Part shown: one piece after another, positions 54,287 to 63,720 of the stretch | Layout of the letters: every line of letters begins with the position of its first letter | Position numbering within the stretch: the stretch's first letter is position 1 | Assembly: GCF_041080655.1 (NCBI RefSeq) | Contig: NZ_CP163525.1 | Span: 1,984,001 to 2,048,000 of the forward strand | DNA from: Streptomyces sp. CG4 | GTDB lineage: Bacteria; Actinomycetota; Actinomycetes; Streptomycetales; Streptomycetaceae | Reading direction: 5' to 3' | Length of the DNA: 64,000 nt | Position numbers and translations under genes: made by a program | Notes under the pieces: generated by a model | The model's database searches: none | Told to the model about the DNA's origin: nothing | The model's input: the letters and a program-made list of their open reading frames with translations, nothing else

Positions 54287-54492
54287 GTCTCCATGAGAGC
54301 ATGCCCCACTGACAATCCCCGCCTCCCCGGTGCACTCCGGGTGGAATCGCGATGAAGAACAGGAGCCGCTCCCGGCCCCGCTCCCGGCCCTGCCGGAAGA
54401 GCAGGGGGCGCGGCGGGCCCCCTCCCCTGGGTGGTGGCGCCCGTCCCCGGGCGGTGGCTCCCAGGCGTGGCTCCCATCCCCTGGGCGTGCCG

Positions 54493-56310
54493 TCAGCGGC
54501 CCACCGCGTATCCCTGCATTCCGCGCGGGTTCGCCGCCGCCGACAGCACGCCGGTCTCCGGGTCCCGGGCCACCGCGCACAGGCGCCCTTCGGACCAGGC
54601 GGGGCCGACCCGGACGTCGTGGCCGCGCCGCCGCAGCTCCTCGATCACGTCCGCGTCCATGCGGGACTCCACGGTGACGCTGCCGGGGCGGTGGCCACGC
54701 GGGTAGAAGGAGCTGGGGAAGCTCTCGTTGTGCCAGTTCGGGGCGTCGATCGCGCCCTGCAGGTCGAGGGCGCCACGGACCGGTGCGCGCAGGGTGGCGG
54801 CGAGGAGGAAGTGCAGCTGCCACTGGTCCTGCTGGTCGCCGCCGGGCGTGCCGAAGGCCAGGACCGGCACGCCGTCGCGGAGCGCGAGGGACGGGGTGAG
54901 GGTGGTGCGCGGGCGGCGGCCCGGGGTGAGGGAGTTCGGCAGGCCCTCCTCCAGCCAGGCCATCTGCAGCCGCGTGCCGAGCGGGAAGCCCAGCTCGGGC
55001 ACGACCGGGTTGGACTGCAGCCAGCCGCCGCTGGGCGTGGCCGCGATCATGTTGCCCCAGCGGTCGACGACGTCCAGGTGGCAGGTGTCACCACGGGTGG
55101 TGCCGTCGCCGGCCACCTGCGGCTCGCCGGGCAGCTCCGCGACGGTCGGCTCGCCGGCGCCCATCGGGTCGAAGCCGGGCAGGTCGGCGCTCTGCACGCG
55201 CGCGTACACCTGCGCAGGCAGCCGCGGGGGGCGTCCGCCGGGGCTGCCGGGCCGCAGCTCCCAGGAGGCCTTGGCGCCGACCAGGGCCCGCCGGCCGGCG
55301 TTGTAGTCCGCCGAGAGCAGCTCGGCCACCGGAACCTCGGCGGCGTCGCCGTACCAGGCCTCGCGGTCGGCCATGGCGAGCTTGCAGCCCTCGATCAGCA
55401 GGTGGACGTAGTCGGCGGAGCCGTAGGCGGGCAGTTCCGGCGGGAGCAGGGCGAGCTGCTGCAGGAGGGCGGGGCCCTGGCTCCAGGGGCCGGCCTTGCA
55501 CACGGTCCAGCCGTTCCAGTCGTAGGTCACCGGGGTCTCGTAGGTCGCCGACCAGCCGGCGAGGTCGGCCTCGGTGAGCGTGCCGGTGTGGCGTGTCCCG
55601 CTGGTGTCCATCGTGGGCCGCCGGGACTGCCGTACCAGCGCCTCGGCGATGAAGCCGGAGCGCCACACCTCGCGTGCGGCGTCGATCCGGGCCTCCCGGT
55701 CCCCGGCCCGGGCGGTCTCGGCGAGCAGCCGCTGCCAGGTGGCGGCGAGGGCGGGATTGCGGAAGCGCTCACCGGGCCGCGGTGCCCGGCCACCGGGCAG
55801 ATAGACCTCCGCCGAAGAGGTCCACTCCGTCTCGAACAGCTCCCGTACGGTCTCCACGGTCGCGCCGACCTTCTCCACGGGCGCGTGCCCATGCTCGGCG
55901 TATCCGATGGCGTACCTCAGAACGCCGTCCAGGGACTTCGTGCCGTGGTCGCGCAGGAGCAGCAGCCAGGCGTCGAAGGCGCCGGGCACGGCGGCCGCGA
56001 GCGGCCCGGTGCCGGGTACGAGGTCCAGCCCGAGCCCCCGGTAGTGCGCGACGGAGGCGCCGGCCGGGGTCACGCCCTGCCCGCAGAGCACCCGCACCGC
56101 TCCGCCCGCCGGGGCGAGCAGGATGGGCACCTCACCGGCGGGCCCGTTGAGATGTGGCTCCACCACATGCAGCACAAACGCGCCCGCCACGGCGGCGTCG
56201 AAGGCGTTGCCCCCGTCCTCCAGAACCGCCATCGCCGACTGCGAGGCCAGCCAGTGGGTGGAGGACACCATCCCGAAGGTGCCTTGCAGAGTGGGCCGAG
56301 TGGTGAACAC
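54493..56310 (-). CDS. Gamma-glutamyltransferase family protein
   Basis: A 605-residue N-terminal-nucleophile hydrolase of the GGT family. N-terminal half contains MVSSTHWLASQSAMAVLEDG, NAFDAAVAGAFVLHVVEPHLNGPAG, then the cleavage site ... GDTCHLDVVDRWGNM, where Thr is the expected nucleophile, followed by LQSNPVVPELGFPLGTR and TPGGDQQDQWQLHF in the small subunit. No signal peptide, unlike secreted GGTs; it may act in the cytoplasm or be a related amidase. GTG at 56310 follows AAGGAG. The gene is divergent from the small CHAT-set gene. Confidence 0.87.
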   Translation of the reverse strand: MFTTRPTLQGTFGMVSSTHWLASQSAMAVLEDGGNAFDAAVAGAFVLHVVEPHLNGPAGEVPILLAPAGGAVRVLCGQGVTPAGASVAHYRGLGLDLVPGTGPLAAAVPGAFDAWLLLLRDHGTKSLDGVLRYAIGYAEHGHAPVEKVGATVETVRELFETEWTSSAEVYLPGGRAPRPGERFRNPALAATWQRLLAETARAGDREARIDAAREVWRSGFIAEALVRQSRRPTMDTSGTRHTGTLTEADLAGWSATYETPVTYDWNGWTVCKAGPWSQGPALLQQLALLPPELPAYGSADYVHLLIEGCKLAMADREAWYGDAAEVPVAELLSADYNAGRRALVGAKASWELRPGSPGGRPPRLPAQVYARVQSADLPGFDPMGAGEPTVAELPGEPQVAGDGTTRGDTCHLDVVDRWGNMIAATPSGGWLQSNPVVPELGFPLGTRLQMAWLEEGLPNSLTPGRRPRTTLTPSLALRDGVPVLAFGTPGGDQQDQWQLHFLLAATLRAPVRGALDLQGAIDAPNWHNESFPSSFYPRGHRPGSVTVESRMDADVIEELRRRGHDVRVGPAWSEGRLCAVARDPETGVLSAAANPRGMQGYAVGR

Positions 56311-56549
56311 GGGCGTCTCCTTGGCTCGGGTACGTCTTGCGGGTGATCGTACGAGCGTGATCGCCGTCCGGGGAACATGACGCCGGCCCGCGCCGTTGAT
56401 CTCAACGGACGAGAGCTTGCTCGCGACGGAGACGGAGGACGACACCCACCGGCCACGGCTGCCGGTCTGACGGTCGGCCCCGGAAGCCACGACGGCCGGC
56501 CCCGCAAGCCACGGCTGCCGACCCCGGAACCGCGGGTACCGCGACTACG

Positions 56550-56948
56550 ATGCCCCCTGTGCCGCCACTTGACGACCGTGACGATCAACTAGCCCTTCTC
56601 TGCAGCCAGTTGCCGCGGCTGCGCCGTATGCACCAGGGACCGGTGGGTGCGGCGCGGCGGCTCGTGCTCGACCGGGCCGTGCGGGCGGCCCGGGACGGCG
56701 AGCCGCTGGCGGAGCACCTGGCGGCTCTGGGACTGCCCGTGAGCCCTGCCATGCCGAGCCCGGCGGGACCGGACGTGGTGCGCTCGACGTTGCCGACCGC
56801 GGTCACCGCCGGCGGGGCGCACGCGGTGCCCGGCGAGCATGTCTGCCCGCGCGGGGTCTGTGCCCGGCGAGAGCGGCGGCATGTCGACCAGGCGCTGCCG
56901 GTGTGCGAGGTGTTCGACCTCGCCCTGCGCTTCGCCCCCGAGAGCTGA
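56550..56948 (+). CDS. Small Cys-containing hypothetical of the CHAT gene set
   Basis: A 132-residue protein without a known domain. The first part is helical (LCSQLPRLRRMHQGPVGAARRLVLDRAVRAARDGEPLA in part: RRMHQGPVGAARRLVLDRA). The last 40 residues contain HVCPRGVCARRERR, a possible metal-binding pair (C-x4-C), then VCEVFDLALRFAPES. Start ATG at 56550 or GTG at 56559. It precedes the membrane protein by ten bases, so the two are surely co-transcribed. I recall similar small proteins next to CHAT genes in other streptomycetes, but this is memory, not a search. Confidence 0.55.
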   Translation: MPPVPPLDDRDDQLALLCSQLPRLRRMHQGPVGAARRLVLDRAVRAARDGEPLAEHLAALGLPVSPAMPSPAGPDVVRSTLPTAVTAGGAHAVPGEHVCPRGVCARRERRHVDQALPVCEVFDLALRFAPES

Positions 56949-56958
56949 GCGGCCCGGC

Positions 56959-57837
56959 ATGCTCACGGGGCTCGTCTCGGACGTCGGCAAGAAGCTGGCC
57001 GAGCGCTGGGGGTCGACGCTGGTGCTGCCCGGGCTGGTGTTCACCGTCCTGGCGGCCGCTGGCCTGACTCTGGGCCAGCGGCACTGGGCGGACCTGGACG
57101 TGCTGCGGCACCGGCTTCGGGCGCTGACGGCCGGCGGGTCGGGGTCGACGTGTACGGCGGTGCTGCTGCTCGGGGTACTGGCCGCGTCCTTCGCTGCCGC
57201 GCTGTTGGCCGACGCGCTGGCCGGGCCGTACGAGCGTGCGCTGCAGGGGAGTTGGCCGAGGCCGCTGGCAGGCATGGCGCGTGCGCTGACCGAACGGCGG
57301 CGCCGAGACTGGGACTCCCGCGACGCGGCCTGCGCCGCGGCACGAGGGAGCGACGCTCTGGGCGGGCTGGAGTCCGCGCGGAACGCGGTGTCCCTGGTGC
57401 GGCCGGAGTGCCCGACCTGGACCGGCGACCGGCTGCGCGCTCCGGCAGCCCGTATCCGGCTGCACTACCGGCTCGAACTCGTCGACGCCTGGCCCCGGTT
57501 GTGGCTGCTGCTGCCGGACTCCACGCGGCTGCCGCTGGCCGAGTCCCGGCAACGGCTGGACGAGGCGATGCGGCTCGGCGGCTGGGCGGTGCTGTACGTG
57601 CTGCTGGGGGTGGTGTGGTGGCCGGCCGCGGCGGTGGGCGCGGGCGCGGGCCTGGTCGCCTGGCGGCGCGGGCGGGAACGGGCCGATGCGTACGCGGAGT
57701 TGGTGGAGTCGGCGGTGGACGTCCATCTGCCCGACCTGATCGACCGGTTCGACGAGGAGGCCCACCCGGTACGGGCGAGTCCGGGCCCCGCCCTGACCGA
57801 GCGCTTCCGCAAGGGCGCGGGCCCACGCCATGGATGA
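56959..57837 (+). CDS. Membrane protein of the CHAT gene set
   Basis: A 292-residue protein with about four hydrophobic segments: ERWGSTLVLPGLVFTVLAAAGLTLG (as TLVLPGLVFTVLAAAGL), TCTAVLLLGVLAASFAAALLA, and near the C-terminus AVLYVLLGVVWWPAAAVGAGAGLVAW. Between them is a cytoplasmic domain rich in Arg/Glu (about 95-200), and the C-terminal tail continues RGRERADAYAELVESAVDVHL, given in part. It lies between the small protein and the CHAT protease. Membrane location would place the protease complex or its trigger at the membrane. Function unknown. Confidence 0.65.
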   Translation: MLTGLVSDVGKKLAERWGSTLVLPGLVFTVLAAAGLTLGQRHWADLDVLRHRLRALTAGGSGSTCTAVLLLGVLAASFAAALLADALAGPYERALQGSWPRPLAGMARALTERRRRDWDSRDAACAAARGSDALGGLESARNAVSLVRPECPTWTGDRLRAPAARIRLHYRLELVDAWPRLWLLLPDSTRLPLAESRQRLDEAMRLGGWAVLYVLLGVVWWPAAAVGAGAGLVAWRRGRERADAYAELVESAVDVHLPDLIDRFDEEAHPVRASPGPALTERFRKGAGPRHG

Positions 57838-57906
57838 CGGGGTACACAGGCGTGCGAGGACGGCGGACCGGGACGGTCGGCCTGCCGTGAACGGGGGGAA
57901 CGGACC

Positions 57907-60900
57907 ATGACGACACCGGCGGACGGCCTTCCCGGCACGGAGCGGGAGTTGCTGCTGCGAGCGGTCCGTAAGCGGCTCGACGGGCCGGGCGGTGCCTCCG
58001 GGTCGCACGACGACGAGGCCCGTGCCGAGACCGACGCGCTGCTGTGGCACCTGGTGGGGCCCGACCCGTACACGGGAGGGCACCGCGTCGACGAGGAGGT
58101 GGCCCTCGCCCTCGGTCTGGCCCTGCTGACCCGGGCCGTCAGCCGGCCCGAGGCGCCGACCGCCGCGCTGGACGGCCGCCAGGGTGTGCTGCTGCTCGCC
58201 CCGTTCCACTGCCGTCCGCCCGTCGACGCGGACCCCCTGCCGAAGGAGCTGCGCGCCGCGATCGACGCCCTGCTCGCCCCGGCGGACGGCGCGGACGGGG
58301 CGGCCGTCCGGGCGCATGCCACCGCCCTCGCCGCCCTGGGAACGCAGCTGTTCCAGCTCGCGGTCATGCAGGCCTGGCCCAGAGCCCTGGAGGCGTCCGC
58401 CGAGGTGAGCCGCACGGCCCTGCCGCACCTGCCGTCCGGCGGATTCGAGCGGGCGCTGACCGGCTGCAACCTCGGCTATGCGCTGCTGTGGCTCCACACC
58501 ATGCACGGTCTGGGCGGGCCCGAGGAGATCGCCGAGGCGGCCGACGCCCTGCGCGACGCGTTCGCCGCCATTCCCCCGGACCACCCGCACCACGCCCGCT
58601 GCGCCTACGGCCTCGGCCTGGCGCTGCTGACCCGGGCGGGCCTGACCGAGGACCACTCGCCGCTGCCCGAGGCGATCGAACTGCTGCGGACGGCGGCTCG
58701 CGGCGTCGCCCCGGCCGCCGACGGCAGCCTTGCGCACGCGTACGCCGACCTCGGCCACGCTCTCACCCTGTACGCCGCGGACCAGGACGACCAGGCGGGC
58801 CCGGAACTGCGGGAGGAAGCGCTCGCCGTGCTCCGGCGTTCCGTGGACCTCACCCCGCCCTGGGACTGGGCGGCGCTGCGCATCCGGCTGAAACGGCTGG
58901 CCGAGGCCACACTGATCGGCATCCGGCACGCCGACCCCGGGCAGGTCGCCGCGCAGGCCGGGGAGGCCGCGTGGGCGCTGCGCCGACTGCTGGACCTGAC
59001 CCCGGTGCGCCACCCGGAACACGCGGATCTGCACCTGTGGCTGGCCATGCACCTGCTCGCCGCCCAGTGGCCGCAGAACGCCCTCGATCTGCTCGCCGCC
59101 GCCGGCCCGCTGTTCGCCGGGGACGCCGACCGCAGCCTGTGCGCCGAGTGGCTGACCGAGGAAGCGACCCGCATGATGGCCGAGTGGAGCCCTCTGCCGG
59201 GGCTCACTCCCGAGCAGCAGGCCGCCGCGGACGCGATCGTTGACCTCTGGGCGTCCATGTCGTCCGCAGAGAACCGCGGCCACCCGCTCGCAGCCGTGGC
59301 CGGCATCTTCGGTGCGGGCCCGGGGGACGGGGTCGGCCGGCCGCAGGTCGACTTCGGCAAGCTGCTCGCCGGCGGTGCCTTCGGACGGTCCGTACGGGAC
59401 GCCATATCCGCCACCGCGTACCAGATGACGCTGCGCCGGGCCGGGCAGCAGGGGCAGGCACCGGCGGAGGCCGCGGTACCGGCACCGCTGGACACCGGCG
59501 TTCTGGACCGGATATGCGCCGCCTGCGACCGGCTGCTCACCCGCGTGCCGCCGGACACCGGCGAGTACCGCCTGTTCAGCGCCGCCCGGTCCATGGCGGT
59601 CGTCCAGAAGGCGAGGCTCGACTGGGTTGGTGCCCCCCGCGACGAGAACCGGCTGCGGGCGCTGTACGCCGTGCTGCCCCTGGAGCTCGAACTGTTCCGG
59701 GCATTCCCGCAGCAGCTCGAGGACCTCGGCATCGATCCCGAACACTTCGCGGGGCACGCGGCGCTGAAGATCGCGTACGGCTCACCGTTCCTCCAGCTCC
59801 AGATGCTGGAAGAGGGAATCCGCGGCGCTCGCGACAAGCTCGGCGAACTCCCTCCTGACAGCGATGAGTACGACGACGCTCTCGTGGCCCTGGCCAACCT
59901 GCTGTTCGTCCGGTACCTGATGTGGTCGGAGGAAGAGGACTACACCGACGCCGAGGCCATCGCCCGGGAGCTGGCCGACCGGGCCGAGCCGGACCTGCGC
60001 ATCGCGATGCTGGTGCTGCGCTGGGTCCCGGCCGCGCAGTCACGCGCCCTGCACCCGGTGCTGCTCGGTGCCGAGCAGCACCGGGAGGGGCTCTCGTCCA
60101 GCCGGTTCACCCGGCTGACCGCCGAGCAGGCGGCCGGGGCGCTGGACGCCCTGGACCCGGCGTCCGCCCTGGAAGCCCTGGAGGACGGCCGTACCCGCCT
60201 GTTGTCCCTGGCGCTCGACACCCGCCGCGACCTGGCCGCCCTGAGCGACACCGACGCCGCGCTGCACGCCCGGCTGCGCGATCAACTCGCCAAGGTGCGG
60301 GACGCGTTACGGCACCTGGACATCGCCCTGTGGGCCAACCGGGAGGAGATCGCCAGGCAGTACGCCACCCAGCAGGAGGCGGCCCGGATCATCACCGAAC
60401 TGCAGCGACGTCCGGGATTCCAGCGGTTCCTGACCCCGCTGACGCTGCATCTGGACGACCTGCTCCCGGCCGCCGCCGAGGGCCCCGTGGTGTCCGTCAA
60501 CGTCCATCCGCGCCGCTGCGACGCGCTCGCGCTGTGCCCCGACGGACTGCGCCATGTGCCGCTCCCCCGGCTGCACGCCGCCGATCTCGCCGCCCAGGCG
60601 GAGGCCTTCCGGCTGGCCGTCGACGTACTCACGGCGGGGCCGCGCGACCCGCTGTACGAGGAGGCGAGGACCGTCTTCACCGGCACCCTGGCCTGGCTGT
60701 GGGACGTCCTGGCCGAACCCGTCCTGAAGGAACTCGGGTTCACCGACCCGCTCGTGAAGGGGGCGCCACGGCCCCGGCTGTGGTGGTCGCCGTCCGGTGT
60801 GCTCAACTCCTTTCCGCTGCACGCCGCCGGACACCACGGCCCGGACGCGCCGGCGGGCGCGTCCGTCCTGGACCGGGTGGTCTCCTCCTACACGCCGACC

Positions 60901-61542
60901 GTGCGCGCTCTGCTGGCCGGCCGGGCCCACCGCCGTGCGGAACCGGGCCGGCGCGGTGTCCTCGCCGTAGCCATGCCCAAGACGCCCGGGCAGCCGCCGC
61001 TGAAGCGGACCGTCGCGGAGGCCACGGCGGCCGCCGCGGCGGGCGGGGGCGTCCCGCTGATCGGCGCGGACGCCACCCGGGAGGCGGTGCGTACGGCAGT
61101 GCTCGACGCGGCCGTGGTGCACTTCGCCTGCCACGCCGACAGCGGTCCCGATGCCCCGGCGGCCGGCCGGCTGCTGCTCGCCGACGGCGCCCTGAGCCTC
61201 GGCGAGATCAGCGAACTGCACCTGGAATCGGCCGAGTTGGCGTATCTTTCGGCGTGCGGAACGGCACGTGGCGGCTCGGCCGCCCTCGCCGAGGAGGCCG
61301 TCCACCTCGCCTCCGCGTTCCAACTGGCGGGCTACAGCCAATCGGTGGCCACGCTGTGGGAGGTCGAGGACGCCTTCGCCGCCGAGGCGGCCGCCACCTT
61401 CCACCGCCTCCTGTCCCCGTCCCTGCCGGAGCCCGGCCCACTGCCCGCGGCCCACGCCCTGCACGACACGGTCCACGCCCTGCGCACGGCGGACCCCGAA
61501 CAGCCGTGGACCTGGGGCGCGTTGGTACACGCGGGCACCTGA
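57907..61542 (+). CDS. CHAT caspase-like protease with helical-repeat body
   Basis: A 1,211-residue protein. Residues about 120-900 are helical, with TPR-like repeats (for example YADLGHALTLYAADQDDQAG and ALLTRAGLTEDHSPLPEAIE). From about 930 to the end is the CHAT (caspase HetF-associated with TPRs) domain: WWSPSGVLNSFPLHAAG, then the catalytic dyad His1076 in VVHFACHADSG and Cys1117 in YLSACGTARGG, with the beta strand and LAEEAVHLASAFQLAGYSQSVATLWEVED close (part quoted: LASAFQLAGYSQSVATLWEV). The dyad is intact. CHAT proteases of this kind cut protein targets in type III-E CRISPR and in other bacterial immune systems. GGGGGGAACGG precedes ATG 57907. Third gene of a run at 56550-61542. Confidence 0.9.
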   Translation: MTTPADGLPGTERELLLRAVRKRLDGPGGASGSHDDEARAETDALLWHLVGPDPYTGGHRVDEEVALALGLALLTRAVSRPEAPTAALDGRQGVLLLAPFHCRPPVDADPLPKELRAAIDALLAPADGADGAAVRAHATALAALGTQLFQLAVMQAWPRALEASAEVSRTALPHLPSGGFERALTGCNLGYALLWLHTMHGLGGPEEIAEAADALRDAFAAIPPDHPHHARCAYGLGLALLTRAGLTEDHSPLPEAIELLRTAARGVAPAADGSLAHAYADLGHALTLYAADQDDQAGPELREEALAVLRRSVDLTPPWDWAALRIRLKRLAEATLIGIRHADPGQVAAQAGEAAWALRRLLDLTPVRHPEHADLHLWLAMHLLAAQWPQNALDLLAAAGPLFAGDADRSLCAEWLTEEATRMMAEWSPLPGLTPEQQAAADAIVDLWASMSSAENRGHPLAAVAGIFGAGPGDGVGRPQVDFGKLLAGGAFGRSVRDAISATAYQMTLRRAGQQGQAPAEAAVPAPLDTGVLDRICAACDRLLTRVPPDTGEYRLFSAARSMAVVQKARLDWVGAPRDENRLRALYAVLPLELELFRAFPQQLEDLGIDPEHFAGHAALKIAYGSPFLQLQMLEEGIRGARDKLGELPPDSDEYDDALVALANLLFVRYLMWSEEEDYTDAEAIARELADRAEPDLRIAMLVLRWVPAAQSRALHPVLLGAEQHREGLSSSRFTRLTAEQAAGALDALDPASALEALEDGRTRLLSLALDTRRDLAALSDTDAALHARLRDQLAKVRDALRHLDIALWANREEIARQYATQQEAARIITELQRRPGFQRFLTPLTLHLDDLLPAAAEGPVVSVNVHPRRCDALALCPDGLRHVPLPRLHAADLAAQAEAFRLAVDVLTAGPRDPLYEEARTVFTGTLAWLWDVLAEPVLKELGFTDPLVKGAPRPRLWWSPSGVLNSFPLHAAGHHGPDAPAGASVLDRVVSSYTPTVRALLAGRAHRRAEPGRRGVLAVAMPKTPGQPPLKRTVAEATAAAAAGGGVPLIGADATREAVRTAVLDAAVVHFACHADSGPDAPAAGRLLLADGALSLGEISELHLESAELAYLSACGTARGGSAALAEEAVHLASAFQLAGYSQSVATLWEVEDAFAAEAAATFHRLLSPSLPEPGPLPAAHALHDTVHALRTADPEQPWTWGALVHAGT

Positions 61543-61740
61543 CCGAACGGGGGCCACACGATCAGCGAACGTGAAGCCGCGCGGCGCCTGGGGCCGGCCT
61601 TCCGTCGCCGTCGGCTCAGCGGGTCTGGTCTCCTCGATCCGGGCCACCATTAAGATGAAATACAAAAGATGTGCGCATCTGCCCGAATGTCGGAGCAACA
61701 GGCTCAGGACACACACCGCGCACGGGAAGGAAGCGAAGCC

Positions 61741-62805
61741 GTGCATGGTGAGTACAAGGTGCCCGGCGGCAAGCTGGTCGTCGTGGATCTGGACGTCGAG
61801 GAAGGTGTCCTGCGCAACGTGCGAGTCGCCGGGGACTTCTTCCTGGAGCCGGACGAAGCGATCCTCTCGATCGACACGGCGCTTGAGGGGGCACCCTCAT
61901 CGATGGACGCCGCAGGGCTCGCCGCCCGGATCACGGCGGCGCTGCCGGAGTCGACCGTGATGCTCGGGCTGACGGCGGAGGGCGTCGCCATCGCCGTCCG
62001 GCGTGCTCTGGCCCACGCGACCGAGTGGAGCGACTACGACTGGCAGCTGGTGCACATGGGCCCGCAGGCACCGGCCCTGCACATGGCGCTGGACGAGGTG
62101 CTCACCGCCGAGGTGGCCGCCGGGCGGCGAGCCCCGACACTGCGGGTATGGGAGTGGGCCTCGCCTTCCGTGGTGATCGGCAGCTTCCAGTCCCTGCGGA
62201 ACGAGGTGGACCCCGCAGGAGCCGCGAAGCACGGGATGACCGTGGTCCGCCGCGTCTCCGGCGGCGGGGCCATGTTCGTGGAGCCCATGAGCACGATCAC
62301 GTACTCCCTGTCCGTGCCGGAGTCCCTGGTCTCGGGCCTCTCCTTCGCGGACAGCTACGCCTACCTCGACGACTGGGTGCTGGGCGCACTCGGCGACATG
62401 GGCATCAAGGCCTGGTACCAGCCCCTGAACGACATCGCCACCGAGGCCGGCAAGATCGCCGGCGCCGCCCAGAAGCGCATGGTCGGCCCTGATGGCGGCC
62501 CTGGAGCCGTCCTCCATCACGTGACGATGTCCTACGACATCGACGCCGACAAGATGCTTGAGGTGCTCCGCATCGGCAAGGAGAAGATGTCCGACAAGGG
62601 GACCAGGAGCGCCAGGAAGCGCGTCGACCCGCTCCGCCGGCAGACGGGCCTCGCGCGGGAACAGGTCATCGAGAACATGATCACCTCCTTCCGCAACCGC
62701 TACGGGCTGACCACCGGCGAGATCACGGCGGAAGAGATGGCCCGCGCGGAGGAACTGGTGCGGACGAAGTTCGCCACCGAGGAGTGGACCGCGCGCGTGC
62801 CGTGA
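61741..62805 (+). CDS. Lipoate--protein ligase family, domain-swapped
   Basis: Attaches lipoate to acyltransferase or glycine-cleavage proteins. The 354-residue protein starts with the small accessory domain normally at the C-terminus of LplA (about 1-90; YKVPGGKLVVVDLDVEEGVL, FFLEPDEAILSIDTALEG, MDAAGLAARI). The catalytic domain follows, from about 97, with ALHMALDEVLTAEV, LRVWEWASPSVVIGSFQS, VRRVSGGGAMFVE and the lysine region AGKIAGAAQKRM. The rearranged order is known from a group of archaeal and actinobacterial ligases. GTG start at 61741 follows AAGGAAG. A second lysine-rich segment runs to the C-terminus. Confidence 0.82.
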   Translation: MHGEYKVPGGKLVVVDLDVEEGVLRNVRVAGDFFLEPDEAILSIDTALEGAPSSMDAAGLAARITAALPESTVMLGLTAEGVAIAVRRALAHATEWSDYDWQLVHMGPQAPALHMALDEVLTAEVAAGRRAPTLRVWEWASPSVVIGSFQSLRNEVDPAGAAKHGMTVVRRVSGGGAMFVEPMSTITYSLSVPESLVSGLSFADSYAYLDDWVLGALGDMGIKAWYQPLNDIATEAGKIAGAAQKRMVGPDGGPGAVLHHVTMSYDIDADKMLEVLRIGKEKMSDKGTRSARKRVDPLRRQTGLAREQVIENMITSFRNRYGLTTGEITAEEMARAEELVRTKFATEEWTARVP

Positions 62806-63006
62806 CCCGAAGTCGGTGCGAGTCGGTGCCCGCCCGCCGGCTTGGCGTGCAAAACGGGCAGATCGGTACGTCGTGAACGGGGCGTCGTGACCGTACGAGT
62901 ACACAGCGCATTCCCCACTTCCGCCCCGCAGGGAGTCGTGTGAGACTGTCGTCCCCGTCCTTGCTGCGGACCCCTTCCGTACCCCCTCCCCCACGAGAAG
63001 TGCGCC

Positions 63007-63702
63007 GTGCGTTCTCTTCCTCTGCCGCTCGCCCTCACCGCGCGGATCTCGCCGGTCGCGGTGCTCGCCTGTGCCGGCTGGGCGCTGACGTCCGGACCGG
63101 CCGCGCCGTCGACGGCGGCCGGGCATCAGGCGGACCGGACGACGCCCAGCCAGTCCTCCTCCGGCTCCGCCGGATCCTCCGGCCCGTCGTCCGGCGGCGC
63201 GTCCGCGAAGGCGTACTCCGCCGCGCCCTCGCCCTGCACCAGCGTGCCGGTGGCGACCGTCAAGTCCCTGGTGCCCGGGGCGAAGACACAGGGCAAGGAG
63301 ATCCCGTCGACGGACACCAAGCTGCGCCGCACCTGTTCCTGGAACGCCCTGCAGGGCTACGACTACCGCTGGCTCGATGTGTCGTTCGAGGTCAGCGAGT
63401 CGGCGCAGGTGGCGCAGCAGGAGTATGAGCAGCGGGTGAAGGAGAAGAGCGGCGGCGGGGCCGTGCCGGGGCTCGGGGACAGTGCCTATTCCGTGGTGAA
63501 TCTGGCCACCGAGGACAAGCAGCAGACCCGGGAGGGCGTGGTGATGGTCCGGGCGTCCAACGCCCTGGTGATCGTCACCTACAACGGCAGCAACTTCGAG
63601 ACGAAGAAGGCGCCGGACACGGACGAGATCAACAAGGGCGCCATCCAGGCGGCACGGGCCGCGGTCGGCGCCCTCGGGGGCGGACAGTCCCAGTCCGGCT
63701 GA
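63007..63702 (+). CDS. DUF3558-like lipoprotein
   Basis: A 231-residue lipoprotein. Signal: MRSLPLPLALTARISPVAVL then lipobox VLACAG with the lipidated Cys at about residue 22. A Ser/Gly-rich linker (about 40-70) is followed by a domain with C-T-S-V-P-V-A-T-V-K-S-L-V, given as CTSVPVATVKSLVPGAKTQG, and a second cysteine in RRTCSWNALQGYDYRWLDVSF, the two-cysteine pattern I associate with DUF3558. Function unknown, likely surface or trafficking. GTG start at 63007. Confidence 0.7.
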   Translation: MRSLPLPLALTARISPVAVLACAGWALTSGPAAPSTAAGHQADRTTPSQSSSGSAGSSGPSSGGASAKAYSAAPSPCTSVPVATVKSLVPGAKTQGKEIPSTDTKLRRTCSWNALQGYDYRWLDVSFEVSESAQVAQQEYEQRVKEKSGGGAVPGLGDSAYSVVNLATEDKQQTREGVVMVRASNALVIVTYNGSNFETKKAPDTDEINKGAIQAARAAVGALGGGQSQSG

Positions 63703-63720
63703 CCGCCCGCCCCCGTGTCC

